Below, piece after piece: positions 1 through 11,089 of a DNA stretch of 64,000 nucleotides. Positions within the stretch are counted from its first letter, which is position 1, and each line of letters opens with the position of its first letter. The stretch lies in the NCBI GenBank assembly GCA_022482735.1, contig JAKVOO010000001.1:1026837-1090836 (forward strand), read 5' to 3'. A program made the translations under genes and the position numbers. The stretch comes from Bacilli bacterium (lineage in GTDB: Bacteria > Bacillota_I > Bacilli_A > RFN20 > CAG-826). Below the pieces are notes generated by a model. It saw only the letters and a list, made by a program, of their open reading frames with translations. It was not told where the DNA came from and made no database searches.

Positions 1-1
1 T

Positions 2-580
2 CCCGATCTATTGGCGATAGAAGTCATTACGAAACAAATGGTTACGTTTGCTAAACAGATCTCTCTCTATCGGAAGAACTTTATCGATTCTTTGAATGAG
101 ACGCTACCTTCGCTTATGGCAAATCTTGAAGTTAAAGCGAAGGGCGAGTTAAAAATCGAGTATCTGCCTTTTGTTGAAGTAAGTAAAGATTATGAACAAA
201 AAGCAATAGAGGCTTATAAGAAGAGTTTAGATAACGATTTACGATATCGAACAACTGGTGTTGGAATCCAACGCGAGGATATTGTAACTTATTTCCGTGG
301 AAAGCCGATTGATCGCTTTGGCTCACAAGGCCAAAAGAGGCTAGTTGCGCTGGCGTTAAAACTTGCACCTTATTATTTGACCGAGAACAAAGAAAAACGG
401 CCGATTGTGGTCTTAGATGACGTTCTAAGCGAACTTGATGGTGATCATCAACAGCGATTGATAACTTTGCTGAAAAATTGGACACAAGTGTTTATTACCG
501 CCACTACTTTCAATGGTCGTGACGCGAATGTATATGAAGTAACACCCACTCAAAAGATTGTTAGGAGGAATTTTCTATGA
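2..580 (+). CDS. recF: DNA replication and repair protein RecF (3' part only)
   Basis: This is the C-terminal half of RecF, the SMC-like ATPase that helps load RecA at gapped DNA. The frame is open from the first bases of the window, so the N-terminus with the Walker A motif lies upstream. The segment GSQGQKR (about 100 residues into the visible part) is the ABC-type signature, and [11 protein letters not shown] is the Walker B/D-loop region. The stop overlaps the gyrB start in an ATGA-type junction, so the two are translationally coupled. The order recF-gyrB-gyrA is the standard arrangement next to the replication origin in Bacillota, and it places oriC a few kilobases upstream. Confidence 0.93.
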   Translation, partial: PDLLAIEVITKQMVTFAKQISLYRKNFIDSLNETLPSLMANLEVKAKGELKIEYLPFVEVSKDYEQKAIEAYKKSLDNDLRYRTTGVGIQREDIVTYFRGKPIDRFGSQGQKRLVALALKLAPYYLTENKEKRPIVVLDDVLSELDGDHQQRLITLLKNWTQVFITATTFNGRDANVYEVTPTQKIVRRNFL

Positions 581-2655
581 GTACTCAAGAGAAGAAAAAA
601 ACCGAGAAAGAATTGGCGCTAGAAGCGGAAGAAGAGCGGAAAGCATCAGAAGCCAATGCAAAGCGGGAAGCTGAGCAGCAAGAAGAATTAAAAAGAGAAA
701 AAGAATTAGAGCGGGCGGATGAGAATTACACTGCGACTAACATTCAAGTTCTCGAAGGCTTGGAGGCTGTTAGAAAGCGTCCAGGCATGTATATTGGAAC
801 GACGGCTGCGGCTGGGCTACATCATTTGGTTTGGGAAATCATTGATAACTCGATAGATGAAGCTTTAGCGGGCTATTGTGACACAATTAAAGTGAGCATA
901 AATAAAGGGGATACCATCACTGTCAGCGATAACGGAAGAGGTATTCCGGTTGACGTTGTTGCCAAGACGGGAGTAAGTGCAGTAGAAACGGTTTACACCG
1001 TTCTTCACGCGGGCGGAAAGTTTGGCGAAGGCGGAGGCTATAAGGTTTCAGGCGGGCTTCACGGTGTTGGCGCAAGTGTTGTCAACGCTCTTTCCGAATG
1101 GCTTGAAGTTAAAGTAGAAAAAGATGGCGGTCTCTACTTTATCCGTTTTGAAAATGGTGGACATCCGACTGAGAAATTAAAGCAGACCGGGAGTTCAGTT
1201 AATCGCGGAACAACGGTTACCTTTAAACCAGACTCTACGATATTTACCGAAACGACTACTTTTGATTATGATACGATTCGTGAACGCTGCCGGCAGATGG
1301 CTTTTTTGAATCGGGGAATTAAAATTGTTGTTACGGATGATCGCGGCGACGAACCAATCGTCGCTGAATATTGCTATGAGGGCGGTATTAAGGAATATGT
1401 TTTAGCGTTAAATAAAAACAAGGAGCCGCTTTTTCCTAATGTCATATATTGTGAAGGAAGAGAAGAGGCGGAAATTGGCGCAGGTAAATTCGGTAACATA
1501 TTTGTCGAAGTAGCCCTTCAATATTTTGATGGCTACACGCAGAATGTTTATTCGTTCTGTAATAACATTCATACGCATGAAGGTGGAACTCACGAAGAGG
1601 GGTTTAAGCTTGCAATCGGTCGGGTTTTAAATAAGTACGCTCGAGATAACGGATATCTCAAAGAGAAAGATGATAATTTTAAAACAGAGGATGTTCTAGA
1701 AGGTTTAACCGCGATTGTTTCGGTTAAGCACCCCAATCCTCAATACGAAGGCCAGACGAAAACTAAATTAGGAAACTCGGAAGTCCGGAAGATTGTCTCT
1801 GGAATTGTTGGCGAGCAATTAGAACGTTTCTTACTCGAGAATCCAAAGATTTCTCGACAAGTGATGGACAAGGTTGTTTTAGCCGCTAATGCTCGGGTTG
1901 CGGCTCGAGCGGCAAAAGAGAACATTCGACGTAAAGGGGCACTTGATATAACGACGCTTCCTGGCAAACTAGCCGATTGTTCGAGTAAAGACGCGAGCCG
2001 CTGTGAACTCTTTATTGTTGAGGGTAATTCAGCTGGAGGCTCAGCCAAAAATGGTCGTGATCGGGAAACGCAGGCTATTCTTCCTTTGCGAGGAAAAATT
2101 CTCAACGTTCAAAAAGCCCAGGAAAAGCGAATTTACGCTAATGCCGAAATAGGCAACATGATAACGGCTATCGGAGCTGGCATTGATCCAGAATTCGATG
2201 TCAGCAAAATTCGTTACGATAAGATTGTAATTATGACCGATGCTGATGTGGACGGCTCTCATATTAGAATTCTTCTGTTAACTTTCTTCAATCGATTTAT
2301 GAAGGAATTGATTAGCGAAGGGCATATTTTTATTGCCCAGCCTCCGCTCTATAAGGTTGAGTATAAGGGCAAACCCTATTATGCCTATAATGATGGGCAA
2401 TTAGACGATTTGAAAAAGCAATTAGGATTACGGCCTGGGTATCCATTCCAACGCTACAAAGGTCTTGGCGAAATGGATGCGGAGCAGTTATGGGAAACGA
2501 CTATGGATCCATCCAATCGAAAGCTGGTTAAGATCACGCTTGAAGATGCGATGGAGGCCGACCAAATATTTGATGATTTGATGGGCGATAATGTTGAACC
2601 ACGGCGGGAATTTATCCACGCTAACGCTCAATTTGTCAAAAATCTTGATATTTAG
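577..2655 (+). CDS. gyrB: DNA gyrase subunit B
   Basis: ATPase subunit of DNA gyrase, 692 residues. Family motifs are present in order: the GHKL ATPase site ([22 protein letters not shown]), the TOPRIM start [10 protein letters not shown], and the metal-binding DADVDGSHI near residue 555. The conserved fold begins only near residue 50 ([12 protein letters not shown]). It is preceded by a Lys/Glu/Ala-rich, probably helical tail not found in typical GyrB. No internal ATG near residue 48 offers a canonical replacement start, and the first ATG overlaps the recF stop after a good AGGAGG site, so the extension is probably real. gyrA follows after 17 bases. Confidence 0.97.
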   Translation: MSTQEKKKTEKELALEAEEERKASEANAKREAEQQEELKREKELERADENYTATNIQVLEGLEAVRKRPGMYIGTTAAAGLHHLVWEIIDNSIDEALAGYCDTIKVSINKGDTITVSDNGRGIPVDVVAKTGVSAVETVYTVLHAGGKFGEGGGYKVSGGLHGVGASVVNALSEWLEVKVEKDGGLYFIRFENGGHPTEKLKQTGSSVNRGTTVTFKPDSTIFTETTTFDYDTIRERCRQMAFLNRGIKIVVTDDRGDEPIVAEYCYEGGIKEYVLALNKNKEPLFPNVIYCEGREEAEIGAGKFGNIFVEVALQYFDGYTQNVYSFCNNIHTHEGGTHEEGFKLAIGRVLNKYARDNGYLKEKDDNFKTEDVLEGLTAIVSVKHPNPQYEGQTKTKLGNSEVRKIVSGIVGEQLERFLLENPKISRQVMDKVVLAANARVAARAAKENIRRKGALDITTLPGKLADCSSKDASRCELFIVEGNSAGGSAKNGRDRETQAILPLRGKILNVQKAQEKRIYANAEIGNMITAIGAGIDPEFDVSKIRYDKIVIMTDADVDGSHIRILLLTFFNRFMKELISEGHIFIAQPPLYKVEYKGKPYYAYNDGQLDDLKKQLGLRPGYPFQRYKGLGEMDAEQLWETTMDPSNRKLVKITLEDAMEADQIFDDLMGDNVEPRREFIHANAQFVKNLDI

Positions 2656-2672
2656 AAAGGAGCGCTATAACA

Positions 2673-5306
2673 ATGGATGAAGATAACAAAAAGAAACCTC
2701 TAACGGACGAAGATGATGAAAATTTAGAAACGCCCGTTCAAGATGAGGAAGAGATTAAGGACGAAGAAAATAACGATGAAGACCAAAATGAAGATGTTGA
2801 AAACGTTAATGAAGAACATCTTGGAGATGCGGTCAGCAATGCAATTCGTAGTGGCATCGTCGGAGGAATAAGCAATGTGGAAGTGAGCGATGAAGTTCGT
2901 TCCGCCTTCCTTGATTATTCAATGTCGGTTATTGTTTCACGGGCGTTACCCGATGTCCGTGATGGTTTTAAACCGGTTCATCGGCGGATTATTTATGGCA
3001 TGAATGAAGTCGGAATGACTCCGGATAAACCCTACAAAAAGTCGGCGCGTATTGTCGGTGACGTTATGGGAAAATATCACCCGCATGGTGATTCAGCTAT
3101 CTATTCAACTTTAGTTCGTCTCGCCCAACCCTTCTCAATGCGTTACCCACTGGTGGATGGCCATGGTAACTTTGGCAGCGTAGATGGCGATGAGGCGGCT
3201 GCTATGCGGTATACCGAAGCGCGTCTAAGTAAGATTGCGCTAGAAATGGTAAGAGATATCGATCAAGATACGGTCGATTTTATGGATAATTACGATGGTA
3301 CAGAGAAGGAACCACAGGTATTGCCATCACGCTTTCCTAACCTTTTAGTTAATGGTTCTAGCGGTATTGCGGTCGGTATGGCGACCAACATTCCTCCTCA
3401 TAATTTACGGGAAGTAATAAATGCGGTTATCGCTATTGCTCACGACCCGGAACTTTCCCCATTAGAGATAATGACGACCTATTTATTTGGTCCTGATTTT
3501 CCAACTGGGGGTATTATTCTTGGTAAGGGAGGAATTAGAAAAGCTTATGAAACCGGACAAGGAAGTGTTGTTATTCGGTCTAAAGCCCATTTTGAGGAAT
3601 TAGATAATGGTAAACACCGGATTGTGGTGACGGAAATTCCTTACATTGTTAACAAAGCGACAATGATTGAAAATATCGCTAATCTTGTCAAAGATAAAGT
3701 TATCGAAGGAATAACCGATATTCGTGATGAAAGTAATAAAGAGGGAATTCGAGTTGTTATTGAACTACGGCGAGATGTCATTCCCGAAGTTATTTTGAAT
3801 CAATTATTCAAGAATACACAATTACAAACAAGTTTTGGCATTATTATGCTTTGCTTGGTGAATAACGCACCTAAAGTCCTACCAATCAATGAAGTGTTAA
3901 AAGAGTATTTAAACTACCAAATTGAAATTATTGGCCGCAGAACCAATCATCAATTGCAGGTGGCAATGGCGCGTAATCATTTGGTCCAGGGCTTACTTCA
4001 GGCCATCAATCATATTGATGAAATCGTTAAAATTATTAAAGATAGCAGTTCTCCCGATGAAGCCACTTCGGCCTTAATCGGTCAATTTGGGTTCTCCGAG
4101 CTTCAGACGAAAGAGATTCTTTCCTTGACCCTAAGACGGTTGACAGGATTAGAAGAACAAAAGTTGGAAAACGAACGCAATGGCTTAGAAGCTAATATTG
4201 CCAAATTCCAGCATATCCTCGAAAGTCGCGATAACATTCAAGAAGTTGTGATTAGTGAGTTAGAAGAAATTAAGGCTAAATATGGGGATGATCGCCGTAC
4301 TGAACTTAGCAATGATCTTGCTAGTATCGACGATGAAGATCTCATACCAGTTGAGGACGTTATCATTTCCTTGACAAAGAACGGCTACATTAAACGGTTG
4401 TCACCAGACACCTTCCGAACCCAACATCGTGGTGGACGAGGAATTAAAGGCATGGCTACCCAAGAGGATGATGTGGTAGATATCATTATTCATACCATTA
4501 CTCATTCGGATGTACTTTTCTTCACAAATCGGGGAAAGGTTTACCGACTACGGGGATATCAAGTTCCTGAATTTAGTCGGACATCTAAAGGCATACCCGT
4601 TCAAAACTTATTACAACTTGAAAAAGACGAAAAGGTCCGTTCAATTATAAGCCTTGATTCGGCTAATATTGGTGAAGGAGATCACCTCTTCTTCGCAACG
4701 GTTAATGGAACCATTAAGCGGACTTCCATTGCCGAATTCGCTTCAATTCGCCAAAACGGTAAAATAGCCATAAGCTTAGCTGATGGCGATGAGTTATTAG
4801 CGGTTAAGCACACAAACGGGGAAGCGGAGATTGCTCTTGCCTCCAGTAAAGGAAAACTTTGCCGGTTTAAGGAAAGCGATGTTCGTTCTATCGGGCGTAA
4901 CGCGATGGGTGTGAAGGGAATGGATGTCGATGGCGGAAAGCTTGTCGGATTTACCACCTCACTTGAGGGAGAATATATTCTCTCGGTCACCAGTCGTGGA
5001 TATGGGAAAATGTCGCCTCTTGTCGACTATCGGGAAACGAAGCGTGGGGCCAAGGGAGTTATTACCATTAACGCTACCGAAAAAAATGGCGAGCTTGTTG
5101 GAATTAGAGCCGTTCATGGCAACGAAGATTTAATCATCATTACGGAAGCGGGAATCGTTATTCGAATTTCGCTTGAGCAAGTGGCTCGTACGGGCAGAAA
5201 CACGCAAGGAGTAAGAATTATTCGCCTTGAAGACAATGAAGCTTTATCCTCATTTGCGGTGGTTGATCCAAGCGATGAAGAGGAAGTCGAAGAAGTAGAA
5301 GAGTAA
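2673..5306 (+). CDS. gyrA: DNA gyrase subunit A
   Basis: Breakage-reunion subunit of gyrase, 877 residues, co-transcribed with gyrB and preceded by an AAAGGAG site. The catalytic tyrosine sits in [11 protein letters not shown] GyrA-box-like motif (QHRGGRG) opens the C-terminal DNA-wrapping beta-pinwheel, which supports GyrA rather than ParC. The recognisable domain starts near residue 70 ([17 protein letters not shown]). Before it is a very acidic, low-complexity tail of about 65 residues, and the protein also ends in an acidic tail ([10 protein letters not shown]). Typical GyrA starts only 5-10 residues before this point. Confidence 0.97.
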   Translation: MDEDNKKKPLTDEDDENLETPVQDEEEIKDEENNDEDQNEDVENVNEEHLGDAVSNAIRSGIVGGISNVEVSDEVRSAFLDYSMSVIVSRALPDVRDGFKPVHRRIIYGMNEVGMTPDKPYKKSARIVGDVMGKYHPHGDSAIYSTLVRLAQPFSMRYPLVDGHGNFGSVDGDEAAAMRYTEARLSKIALEMVRDIDQDTVDFMDNYDGTEKEPQVLPSRFPNLLVNGSSGIAVGMATNIPPHNLREVINAVIAIAHDPELSPLEIMTTYLFGPDFPTGGIILGKGGIRKAYETGQGSVVIRSKAHFEELDNGKHRIVVTEIPYIVNKATMIENIANLVKDKVIEGITDIRDESNKEGIRVVIELRRDVIPEVILNQLFKNTQLQTSFGIIMLCLVNNAPKVLPINEVLKEYLNYQIEIIGRRTNHQLQVAMARNHLVQGLLQAINHIDEIVKIIKDSSSPDEATSALIGQFGFSELQTKEILSLTLRRLTGLEEQKLENERNGLEANIAKFQHILESRDNIQEVVISELEEIKAKYGDDRRTELSNDLASIDDEDLIPVEDVIISLTKNGYIKRLSPDTFRTQHRGGRGIKGMATQEDDVVDIIIHTITHSDVLFFTNRGKVYRLRGYQVPEFSRTSKGIPVQNLLQLEKDEKVRSIISLDSANIGEGDHLFFATVNGTIKRTSIAEFASIRQNGKIAISLADGDELLAVKHTNGEAEIALASSKGKLCRFKESDVRSIGRNAMGVKGMDVDGGKLVGFTTSLEGEYILSVTSRGYGKMSPLVDYRETKRGAKGVITINATEKNGELVGIRAVHGNEDLIIITEAGIVIRISLEQVARTGRNTQGVRIIRLEDNEALSSFAVVDPSDEEEVEEVEE

Positions 5307-5326
5307 GAGTAGAAGAATAAAAAAAT

Positions 5327-5397
5327 AAGTCTCAATCGGCGATATATCAAGTAAAGTAGAACTTAACTTGACGCGATCAAACGATTGAGACTTTTTT
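5327..5397. terminator. Bidirectional terminator between gyrA and the ABC exporter
   Basis: Long inverted repeat: AAGTCTCAATCG (5327-5338) pairs with CGATTGAGACTT (5381-5392), followed by a T run; A-rich sequence on the other side serves the minus strand. A second imperfect repeat (TCAAGTAAAGT / ACTTAACTTGA) lies inside the loop. It separates convergent transcripts. Confidence 0.85.
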
Positions 5398-5417
5398 ATA
5401 ACTCTTCTAGATGAAAA

Positions 5418-7286
5418 CTAAGATTCGACTTCTTCGTTAGCTCCTTCTTCTTGTTCCATAGGATTGGTTCCAAGGAACTGAGCATTATATAAATCAGCAT
5501 AGAAACCATGCGCGGCGAGAAGTTCGTTGTGGGATCCAGATTCAATAATATGGCCTTTCTTCATCACTAGAATGGTTTTAGCGTTTTTAATAGTTGATAG
5601 ACGGTGAGCGATGACAAAACTAGTTCGTCCCTCCATAATTCGATTCATCGCGCTTTGAACCAGGGCTTCGGTTCGTGTATCAACGGAACTGGTAGCCTCA
5701 TCAAGAATGAGAATTTTTGGTCGAGCAAGCATTGCTCGCGCAATGGTAATCAACTGTCTTTGTCCTTGAGAAATATTAGTTCCATCTTCATTCAAAACAA
5801 AATCATAGCCTTCAGGTAAAGTACGAATGAAGTGATCAGCATGAGCGGCTTTGGCGGCTGCGACCACCTCCTCGTCACTCGCATCTCCACGGCCATAGCG
5901 GATGTTGTTTTTAATTGATCCGGCGAAGAGCCAAGTGTCTTGTAGCACCATTCCAACGCTGGTGCGTAAAGCTCCGCGTGAATAGTTGCGAATATCGACA
6001 CCATCAAGGGTTATTTTCCCTTTGTTAATTTCATAGAAACGCATAATTAGATTGACGATTGTGGTTTTACCAGCTCCAGTTGGGCCGACGATAGCAATCG
6101 CTTCACCTGGAAGAACATGGAGATTCATATCTTCAATTAAAGGTTTGTCTTCGCTATAGCTAAAACTCACATGCTCAAAGACAACTTCGCCTTTTACCTC
6201 ACTATTATCACTTATGGCATCAACAGCATCAGGTTCCATCTCTTTCGCGTCTAAAAGCGCAAAAATTCTTTCCGCCGCGGCGATGGTTGCTTGGAAAATG
6301 TTGACGATGCTTCCAAGGTTTTGCAAGGGTTGACCAAATATATTTAGGAACATTAAGAAGGCGATAATATCGCCAATTTGAACTGCCGAGATTAAACCTC
6401 CAGCGACGGTTACGGCGACATAACCAAGATTATTTACAAAACGAAGCAAAGGATGAATAACCGCACTAAAGAATTGAGCTTTGTATTCGGTTTTTTGCAT
6501 TTCGCGATTAACGCCTTCAAAATCGTTGATGACAGCTTTCTCGCGATTGAATAACTTAACAATTGTGTAGCCGGTAAAGCTCTCTTCAGCTTTTCCTTCC
6601 AATACGCCAAGTTTGTTTTGATACTTGATAAATTGCCGTTGAGAAATAACGGCGATTCCACCGGCAAGGGCTAAAGAAATTGGAATAATGCAAAGAGCCA
6701 CCAGCGTAAGTTGCCAGCTCACAATCAACATGGCGGCGATGCTTGCCAGTAATAAAGAAACGCCAGAAACGACTTGGGTAACAATATCCTGAAGAGAACG
6801 GGATATCGTATCGACATCATTCGTGCCATTGGAGAGGATATCGCCAACGCTTCTGCCGTCAAAGTATGATAGGGGTAAGCGATCCAGTTTTTCTTTAACA
6901 AGTTTCCGCATGTAATAGGTATAATCAGCGCTAATACGGACAATAATCCAACTGGTAATCCAACTTAATAGTGCGGACACAATATAAAGAATAAGAATAA
7001 TACCAAAATCAAAAAGCAAAGTTGACCATTTGACTTCGATAATCATCTCACTTGTAATCATGAAATAGGGATTATTAGTAGTCAATTGTGCTTTATTCAT
7101 TATATTCCTTAGAAGAATAGGAGAAGTGACGGTCAAAACAGAGGAAATAATTAAAAGTAATACAACGACTATTACTTTGGGGAGAACCGGCTTAAAAAAC
7201 TTTATTAGACGTTTTAAAGTGGGCCCCGTTTTTGTTGGCGCTCCGGCATATGACCGTTTTGGTCCATTGTTCATCCGTGGTGGCAT
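5418..7286 (-). CDS. Heterodimeric ABC exporter, subunit with the intact ATP site residues
   Basis: Fused six-helix transmembrane domain and nucleotide-binding domain, 622 residues, of the LmrCD/BmrCD/TM287-288 type. The NBD shows Walker A GPTGAGKTT, signature ISQGQRQ, Walker B ILILDEATSSVD with the catalytic Glu, and the H-loop IAHRLSTI. It begins on the last base of the preceding ABC gene (TAATG overlap), so the two subunits are made together. It has a Pro/Lys-rich N-terminus and a Glu-rich tail. The substrate is unknown; drug or lipid export is typical for the family. The upstream TetR gene points to an inducible efflux pump. Confidence 0.92.
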   Translation of the reverse strand: MPPRMNNGPKRSYAGAPTKTGPTLKRLIKFFKPVLPKVIVVVLLLIISSVLTVTSPILLRNIMNKAQLTTNNPYFMITSEMIIEVKWSTLLFDFGIILILYIVSALLSWITSWIIVRISADYTYYMRKLVKEKLDRLPLSYFDGRSVGDILSNGTNDVDTISRSLQDIVTQVVSGVSLLLASIAAMLIVSWQLTLVALCIIPISLALAGGIAVISQRQFIKYQNKLGVLEGKAEESFTGYTIVKLFNREKAVINDFEGVNREMQKTEYKAQFFSAVIHPLLRFVNNLGYVAVTVAGGLISAVQIGDIIAFLMFLNIFGQPLQNLGSIVNIFQATIAAAERIFALLDAKEMEPDAVDAISDNSEVKGEVVFEHVSFSYSEDKPLIEDMNLHVLPGEAIAIVGPTGAGKTTIVNLIMRFYEINKGKITLDGVDIRNYSRGALRTSVGMVLQDTWLFAGSIKNNIRYGRGDASDEEVVAAAKAAHADHFIRTLPEGYDFVLNEDGTNISQGQRQLITIARAMLARPKILILDEATSSVDTRTEALVQSAMNRIMEGRTSFVIAHRLSTIKNAKTILVMKKGHIIESGSHNELLAAHGFYADLYNAQFLGTNPMEQEEGANEEVES

Positions 7287-9109
7287 TAACGGTCACCTCC
7301 TTCCGCAGCTAGTAAATCCTGCGTCATTGATTTTGTCTTTTCAACCTCATCAGGATCAAGTTGAGAAGCCACAATTTCTTGATACACTTTGCACTTTCTT
7401 AATAGAGCATTATGCTTTCCAATACCGACAACTTTTCCATCATCGAGAACGACAATTTGATCTGCGTCCATAATTGATGAAACGCGTTGACCAACAATAA
7501 TGACGGCACTGTTTTCGGTATAATTCTTAAGCGCCGAACGCAAGCGAATATCGGTTTTAAAATCGAGAGCACTAAAGGAGTCGTCAAAGATATAGATTTC
7601 AGGCTTCTTAACTAAAGCCCGAGCGATGGCTAATCTTTGTTTTTGACCACCGGAGAAATTCTTACCGCCCTGAGCGACTTCACTGTCAAGACCTTCCGGT
7701 TTTTCCTTTACAAAATGTTCGGCCTGAGCAACCTCAATTGCCCGCCAGATATCTTCATCGGTAGCATGGCTATTTCCAAAAAGTAAGTTTGATCGAATGC
7801 TTCCTGAGAAAAGGAGGGCTTGTTGTGGGACAAAACCGATTTTATCCCTCAAGACTTCAATGTTATATTCTCGAACATCCACCCCATCAATTTTAAGTGA
7901 GCCGCCGCTTATGTCATAGAAGCGCGGAATTAAATTAATAATTGATGATTTTCCACTGCCTGTTGAACCGATAATAGCGGTTGTTGTTCCAGCCGGAACA
8001 ACGAAATTAACATCAACCAGTGTCGGCTCTTGGCTATCGGGAAACTGAAAGGTTACGTGTTCAAATTCGACTAAGCCTTTAACTTCGGGAGCACTATCTT
8101 TTGGATTAATAGGGTTGGTAATGGAATTCTTAATTACAAGGACCGAATTAATTCTAGTTGCGGAGGCACTTGCGCGCGGAACCATGATGAATAAAACGGC
8201 CAACATTAGCATACTCATCATAATTTGGCTTACATACATAGAAACGGAAATAGAAGAGGCAAACCCGTTCATTGTAGATTCAGATATAACTTGTTTATCG
8301 ATGACAAAGAAACTTACAAGGAAAACAGCCACGAACATAACATTCATTACGATCATTACCACCGGACCTAAGAAACTCATAGTCCGTCCCACTTTTGCAA
8401 TGGTGTCAGTCATCGCGTGATTAGCTTTGTCAAAAAATTTATTTTCACGTTCTTGTTGATTAAAAGCCCGAACAACTCGAACCCCAGTTAAGTCTTGACG
8501 TAAAAGAAGAGTCACCCGTTCAAGTCGCTCTTGAATCTCAGAGAATAGGGGGATGGCAAGATGAAAAATAATACCGATTGCCAAAAGAATAATGGGAACT
8601 CCCGCTCCAATTAGCCATAGATATCCAACGTTTAAGGGAATAACTTTGATAATAGCAATAATAAGAATCATCGGTGATTGAATAATAATCCTAATTCCCA
8701 TTTGAACAACATCTTGAACATTCCTAACATCGCTAACAATTCTGGTCAGTAAACTTGCAGTTCCGAATTTTTGATACTCGTGCAATGATACTTCCTGCAC
8801 ATGCTTAAATATATTCGAACGAAGGTTAGCACCAAATTCGGTAGCCACACGTGTGTTGAAAAAAGGAGCTAGTACAGCAATAATCATAAATCCAAAAGTA
8901 ATCGCAATCATGATTAATCCATAATGCCAAATATTATCAACCATAACTGAACGAGTAATACTTCCGTTTTGAAAAGCGTACATTTGTTCACTAATTCTTT
9001 GCATATAGTCAGGAATTAATAGTTGAAGGTAAGCTTGCCCTGCAACAAGGGCAACGACAATGATAATTCGCCACCACATTGGAGCGAGAAATTTTAAAAT
9101 TTTAAACAT
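7286..9109 (-). CDS. Heterodimeric ABC exporter, subunit with degenerate ATP site
   Basis: Partner of the downstream ABC subunit, 607 residues with an N-terminal six-helix membrane domain. The NBD has Walker A GSTGSGKSS and signature FSGGQKQ. The catalytic Glu after Walker B is replaced by Asp (IFDDSFSALD) and the H-loop His by Gln (IVGQRVSSI). That combination is the hallmark of the non-hydrolysing site in asymmetric heterodimeric exporters. The gene lies 11 bases after the TetR gene, with an AGGAGAT ribosome site just before the start, which indicates one operon. Confidence 0.92.
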   Translation of the reverse strand: MFKILKFLAPMWWRIIIVVALVAGQAYLQLLIPDYMQRISEQMYAFQNGSITRSVMVDNIWHYGLIMIAITFGFMIIAVLAPFFNTRVATEFGANLRSNIFKHVQEVSLHEYQKFGTASLLTRIVSDVRNVQDVVQMGIRIIIQSPMILIIAIIKVIPLNVGYLWLIGAGVPIILLAIGIIFHLAIPLFSEIQERLERVTLLLRQDLTGVRVVRAFNQQERENKFFDKANHAMTDTIAKVGRTMSFLGPVVMIVMNVMFVAVFLVSFFVIDKQVISESTMNGFASSISVSMYVSQIMMSMLMLAVLFIMVPRASASATRINSVLVIKNSITNPINPKDSAPEVKGLVEFEHVTFQFPDSQEPTLVDVNFVVPAGTTTAIIGSTGSGKSSIINLIPRFYDISGGSLKIDGVDVREYNIEVLRDKIGFVPQQALLFSGSIRSNLLFGNSHATDEDIWRAIEVAQAEHFVKEKPEGLDSEVAQGGKNFSGGQKQRLAIARALVKKPEIYIFDDSFSALDFKTDIRLRSALKNYTENSAVIIVGQRVSSIMDADQIVVLDDGKVVGIGKHNALLRKCKVYQEIVASQLDPDEVEKTKSMTQDLLAAEGGDR

Positions 9110-9120
9110 AATTATCTCCT

Positions 9121-9741
9121 TTATTGAACAAATATCGCCATAATAACTTCGACTGAAGGATAAGCAAATCGTTTTTGACCAAGGGCGATTCGATTACTGA
9201 TAAGACCGGTCATTAGATTTAGATAGAGCATTGCCAAATCCTCAGGACTAAAATCTTCTTTCAACTCATGAAGATCTTGCCCGCGAACAAAGGTTTCCTT
9301 GATAATCTCATAAGGAGATTTTATATCCATTTTTGTTAATTGATTGTAGAAGCGCGTTCTTCGATCAGTTTTGAAAGAATGCAGGCTAACGTAAATATTC
9401 AATTCATGAACGAAGGAACGATTACGGTCTTTAGAAACAATCTCAAGCAAGTAACTTGTCAAATCTCTTAATCCATTCCGCGGTTTTTCCTTCATTCCTT
9501 CAAGATAGGGAAAGAGTTGTTTCATGTCATTTAAAGTCATGTTTATGACAGCTAAGAAGGCATCATCCTTATCGCGAAAATAATGATAGAAAAGACCATG
9601 TGAACAATCGGCAAGATGAACAATGTCATTAATGGTAACGGCTTCAAAGCCTTGACGAGAAAAAAGCTCCAGGCACACATTTAAAAGGTCCTGGCGACGT
9701 TGATCGCGAATTTTGGCATTTTCTAAAGCAGTACGTGGCAT
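9121..9741 (-). CDS. TetR-family transcriptional regulator
   Basis: 206-residue TetR/AcrR repressor. The N-terminal helix-turn-helix spans about residues 10-55 (FEAVTINDIVHLADCSHGLFYHYFRDKD); the rest is an all-helical ligand domain that is too variable to name a ligand. It is the first gene of the TetR-ABC-ABC group, which makes it the probable repressor of the exporter and of itself. A candidate operator overlaps the -10 box just upstream. The gene could also be reached by read-through from rsuA, 53 bases upstream. Confidence 0.9.
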   Translation of the reverse strand: MPRTALENAKIRDQRRQDLLNVCLELFSRQGFEAVTINDIVHLADCSHGLFYHYFRDKDDAFLAVINMTLNDMKQLFPYLEGMKEKPRNGLRDLTSYLLEIVSKDRNRSFVHELNIYVSLHSFKTDRRTRFYNQLTKMDIKSPYEIIKETFVRGQDLHELKEDFSPEDLAMLYLNLMTGLISNRIALGQKRFAYPSVEVIMAIFVQ

Positions 9742-9762
9742 AAATTCTCCTTGCTGTAATGG

Positions 9763-9777
9763 AATTATAGACTAATT
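9763..9777 (-). promoter_or_regulatory. Promoter and candidate TetR operator
   Basis: On the minus strand a perfect TATAAT (9764-9769) lies 23 bases before the TetR start. It falls inside a 15-base inverted repeat, AATTA-TAGAC-TAATT (9763-9777). The -35 region, TTTTCC at 9787-9792, is weak. A palindrome over the -10 fits autorepression; the operator role is inferred. Confidence 0.45.
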
Positions 9778-9794
9778 TTGCCACCTGGAAAATG

Positions 9795-10496
9795 CTAACG
9801 CAGAAAAAGAAGTAATTTATTTACTTCTTCTGGATTTAATTCGCGATATTCTCCTTCTTTTAAACCCGTGCAATCAAGAAATGCAAACTGACTTCGATTG
9901 AGAGAAATAACATTGTATCCACAGGCAATAAACATTCTTTTTATCTGATGGTATTTTCCTTCATGAATGGAAACTCGGGCATGATAATCATCAATGATTT
10001 CCAGCCCAGCAGGAGAAGTCACATATTCATCATTGATGTTCAATCCCTTTTGAAAATCATCAATCAGTTTAGTGGACAGGGGGCGATCAACAACCGCATC
10101 ATACACTTTTTCTACGTGAAAGCGGGGGTTGAGAAGAGAATGGGCTAATTTTCCATTGTTGGTAAGAAGAAGCGTTCCTGTTGTATCAACGTCAAGCCGC
10201 CCGACAGGAAAAAGGCGAAAAACATCCGCTTGAGGGATTAAACTTGTAACCGGTGGATAGCGTTCTTCGATAGTTGAAGACATGTAGCCAACTGGCTTGT
10301 TAATCAAAAAATATCGAAATTCTTTATATATAACTGGCTCCTCATCAAATGATACGCGATCAATGATAGGATTTATATTTAGTGAGATAGATTTAATTGT
10401 ATTACCATTCACCATTACTCGTTTATCCATAATATAGCGATGAACTTCTCTTCTAGTACCAACTCCAGCATTGGCTAAATAGCGATCAATTCGCAT
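9795..10496 (-). CDS. rsuA: Small-subunit rRNA pseudouridine synthase, RsuA/RluB family
   Basis: 233 residues: an N-terminal S4 RNA-binding domain (MRIDRYLANAGVGTRREVHRYI) followed by a pseudouridine synthase domain with the catalytic Asp in GRLDVDTTGTLLLTN. The length and S4 domain fit RsuA, which modifies 16S rRNA position 516 in E. coli; RluB/RluE-type specificity cannot be excluded. Its start overlaps the end of the PAP2 gene by 11 bases, so it is translated with it. Confidence 0.88.
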   Translation of the reverse strand: MRIDRYLANAGVGTRREVHRYIMDKRVMVNGNTIKSISLNINPIIDRVSFDEEPVIYKEFRYFLINKPVGYMSSTIEERYPPVTSLIPQADVFRLFPVGRLDVDTTGTLLLTNNGKLAHSLLNPRFHVEKVYDAVVDRPLSTKLIDDFQKGLNINDEYVTSPAGLEIIDDYHARVSIHEGKYHQIKRMFIACGYNVISLNRSQFAFLDCTGLKEGEYRELNPEEVNKLLLFLR

Positions 10497-11079
10497 TTTT
10501 TTGCTCCTTAAAATGAGAAGTAATTTTTTTGGATATAGTGACCACTAGAAAAGACACTAAAATACCGTATATTAAGCCGGCAATCACGTCGGTTGGATAA
10601 TGAAACCCAAAGTAGATACGAGAGAAAGAAACCAGGGTCGCAAAAGTAATTAAAAGTGGAGTTAGCCTCCGATGGAAGATGCTTATTGTGGTCGCAAAAA
10701 TAAAAATGCTGACGGTATGTCCACTCATAAACGAAAAACTGGAAGGTTTAGGAATAAATGAAACCAAATTTCCAGTAAAAAAGTTTTGCGCATAACCCAA
10801 TAAGATTGAATCGGAATAAATCGGACGGGGCCGAGCGATTATGTTTTTAATTAGTAAATTGTTGCCCACAATTCCAAAAAGCAAAAGACCGATAGCGAGG
10901 GCAATTCCCATTGGGCGAAACTTACGTTTAATGACAAAAAAGATCACTAGTGGACCCATCCAAATAAATGCCCACCATCCATCGCCAATAATAGTAAGAA
11001 AAAGCATAATTTTATCAATTATTATCGAAAAATGGCCATACTCCCATAGCCATCTAATAAAATCAAGTTCCCAATTCAT
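10486..11079 (-). CDS. PAP2-family phosphatase, possible undecaprenyl-pyrophosphate phosphatase
   Basis: Membrane phosphatase of 197 residues with about six transmembrane helices. The three PAP2 motifs are visible: KNIIARPRP (KxxxxxxRP), FSFMSGHT (PSGH type with Met for Pro) and SRIYFGFHYPTD. Bacterial members dephosphorylate undecaprenyl pyrophosphate or phosphatidylglycerol phosphate. The next gene upstream in the same operon is a DUF368 protein, a family shown to return undecaprenyl phosphate across the membrane. That context favours a role in lipid-carrier recycling, although this is an inference. Confidence 0.85.
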   Translation of the reverse strand: MNWELDFIRWLWEYGHFSIIIDKIMLFLTIIGDGWWAFIWMGPLVIFFVIKRKFRPMGIALAIGLLLFGIVGNNLLIKNIIARPRPIYSDSILLGYAQNFFTGNLVSFIPKPSSFSFMSGHTVSIFIFATTISIFHRRLTPLLITFATLVSFSRIYFGFHYPTDVIAGLIYGILVSFLVVTISKKITSHFKEQKNAN

Positions 11080-11089
11080 AAATCTATCC

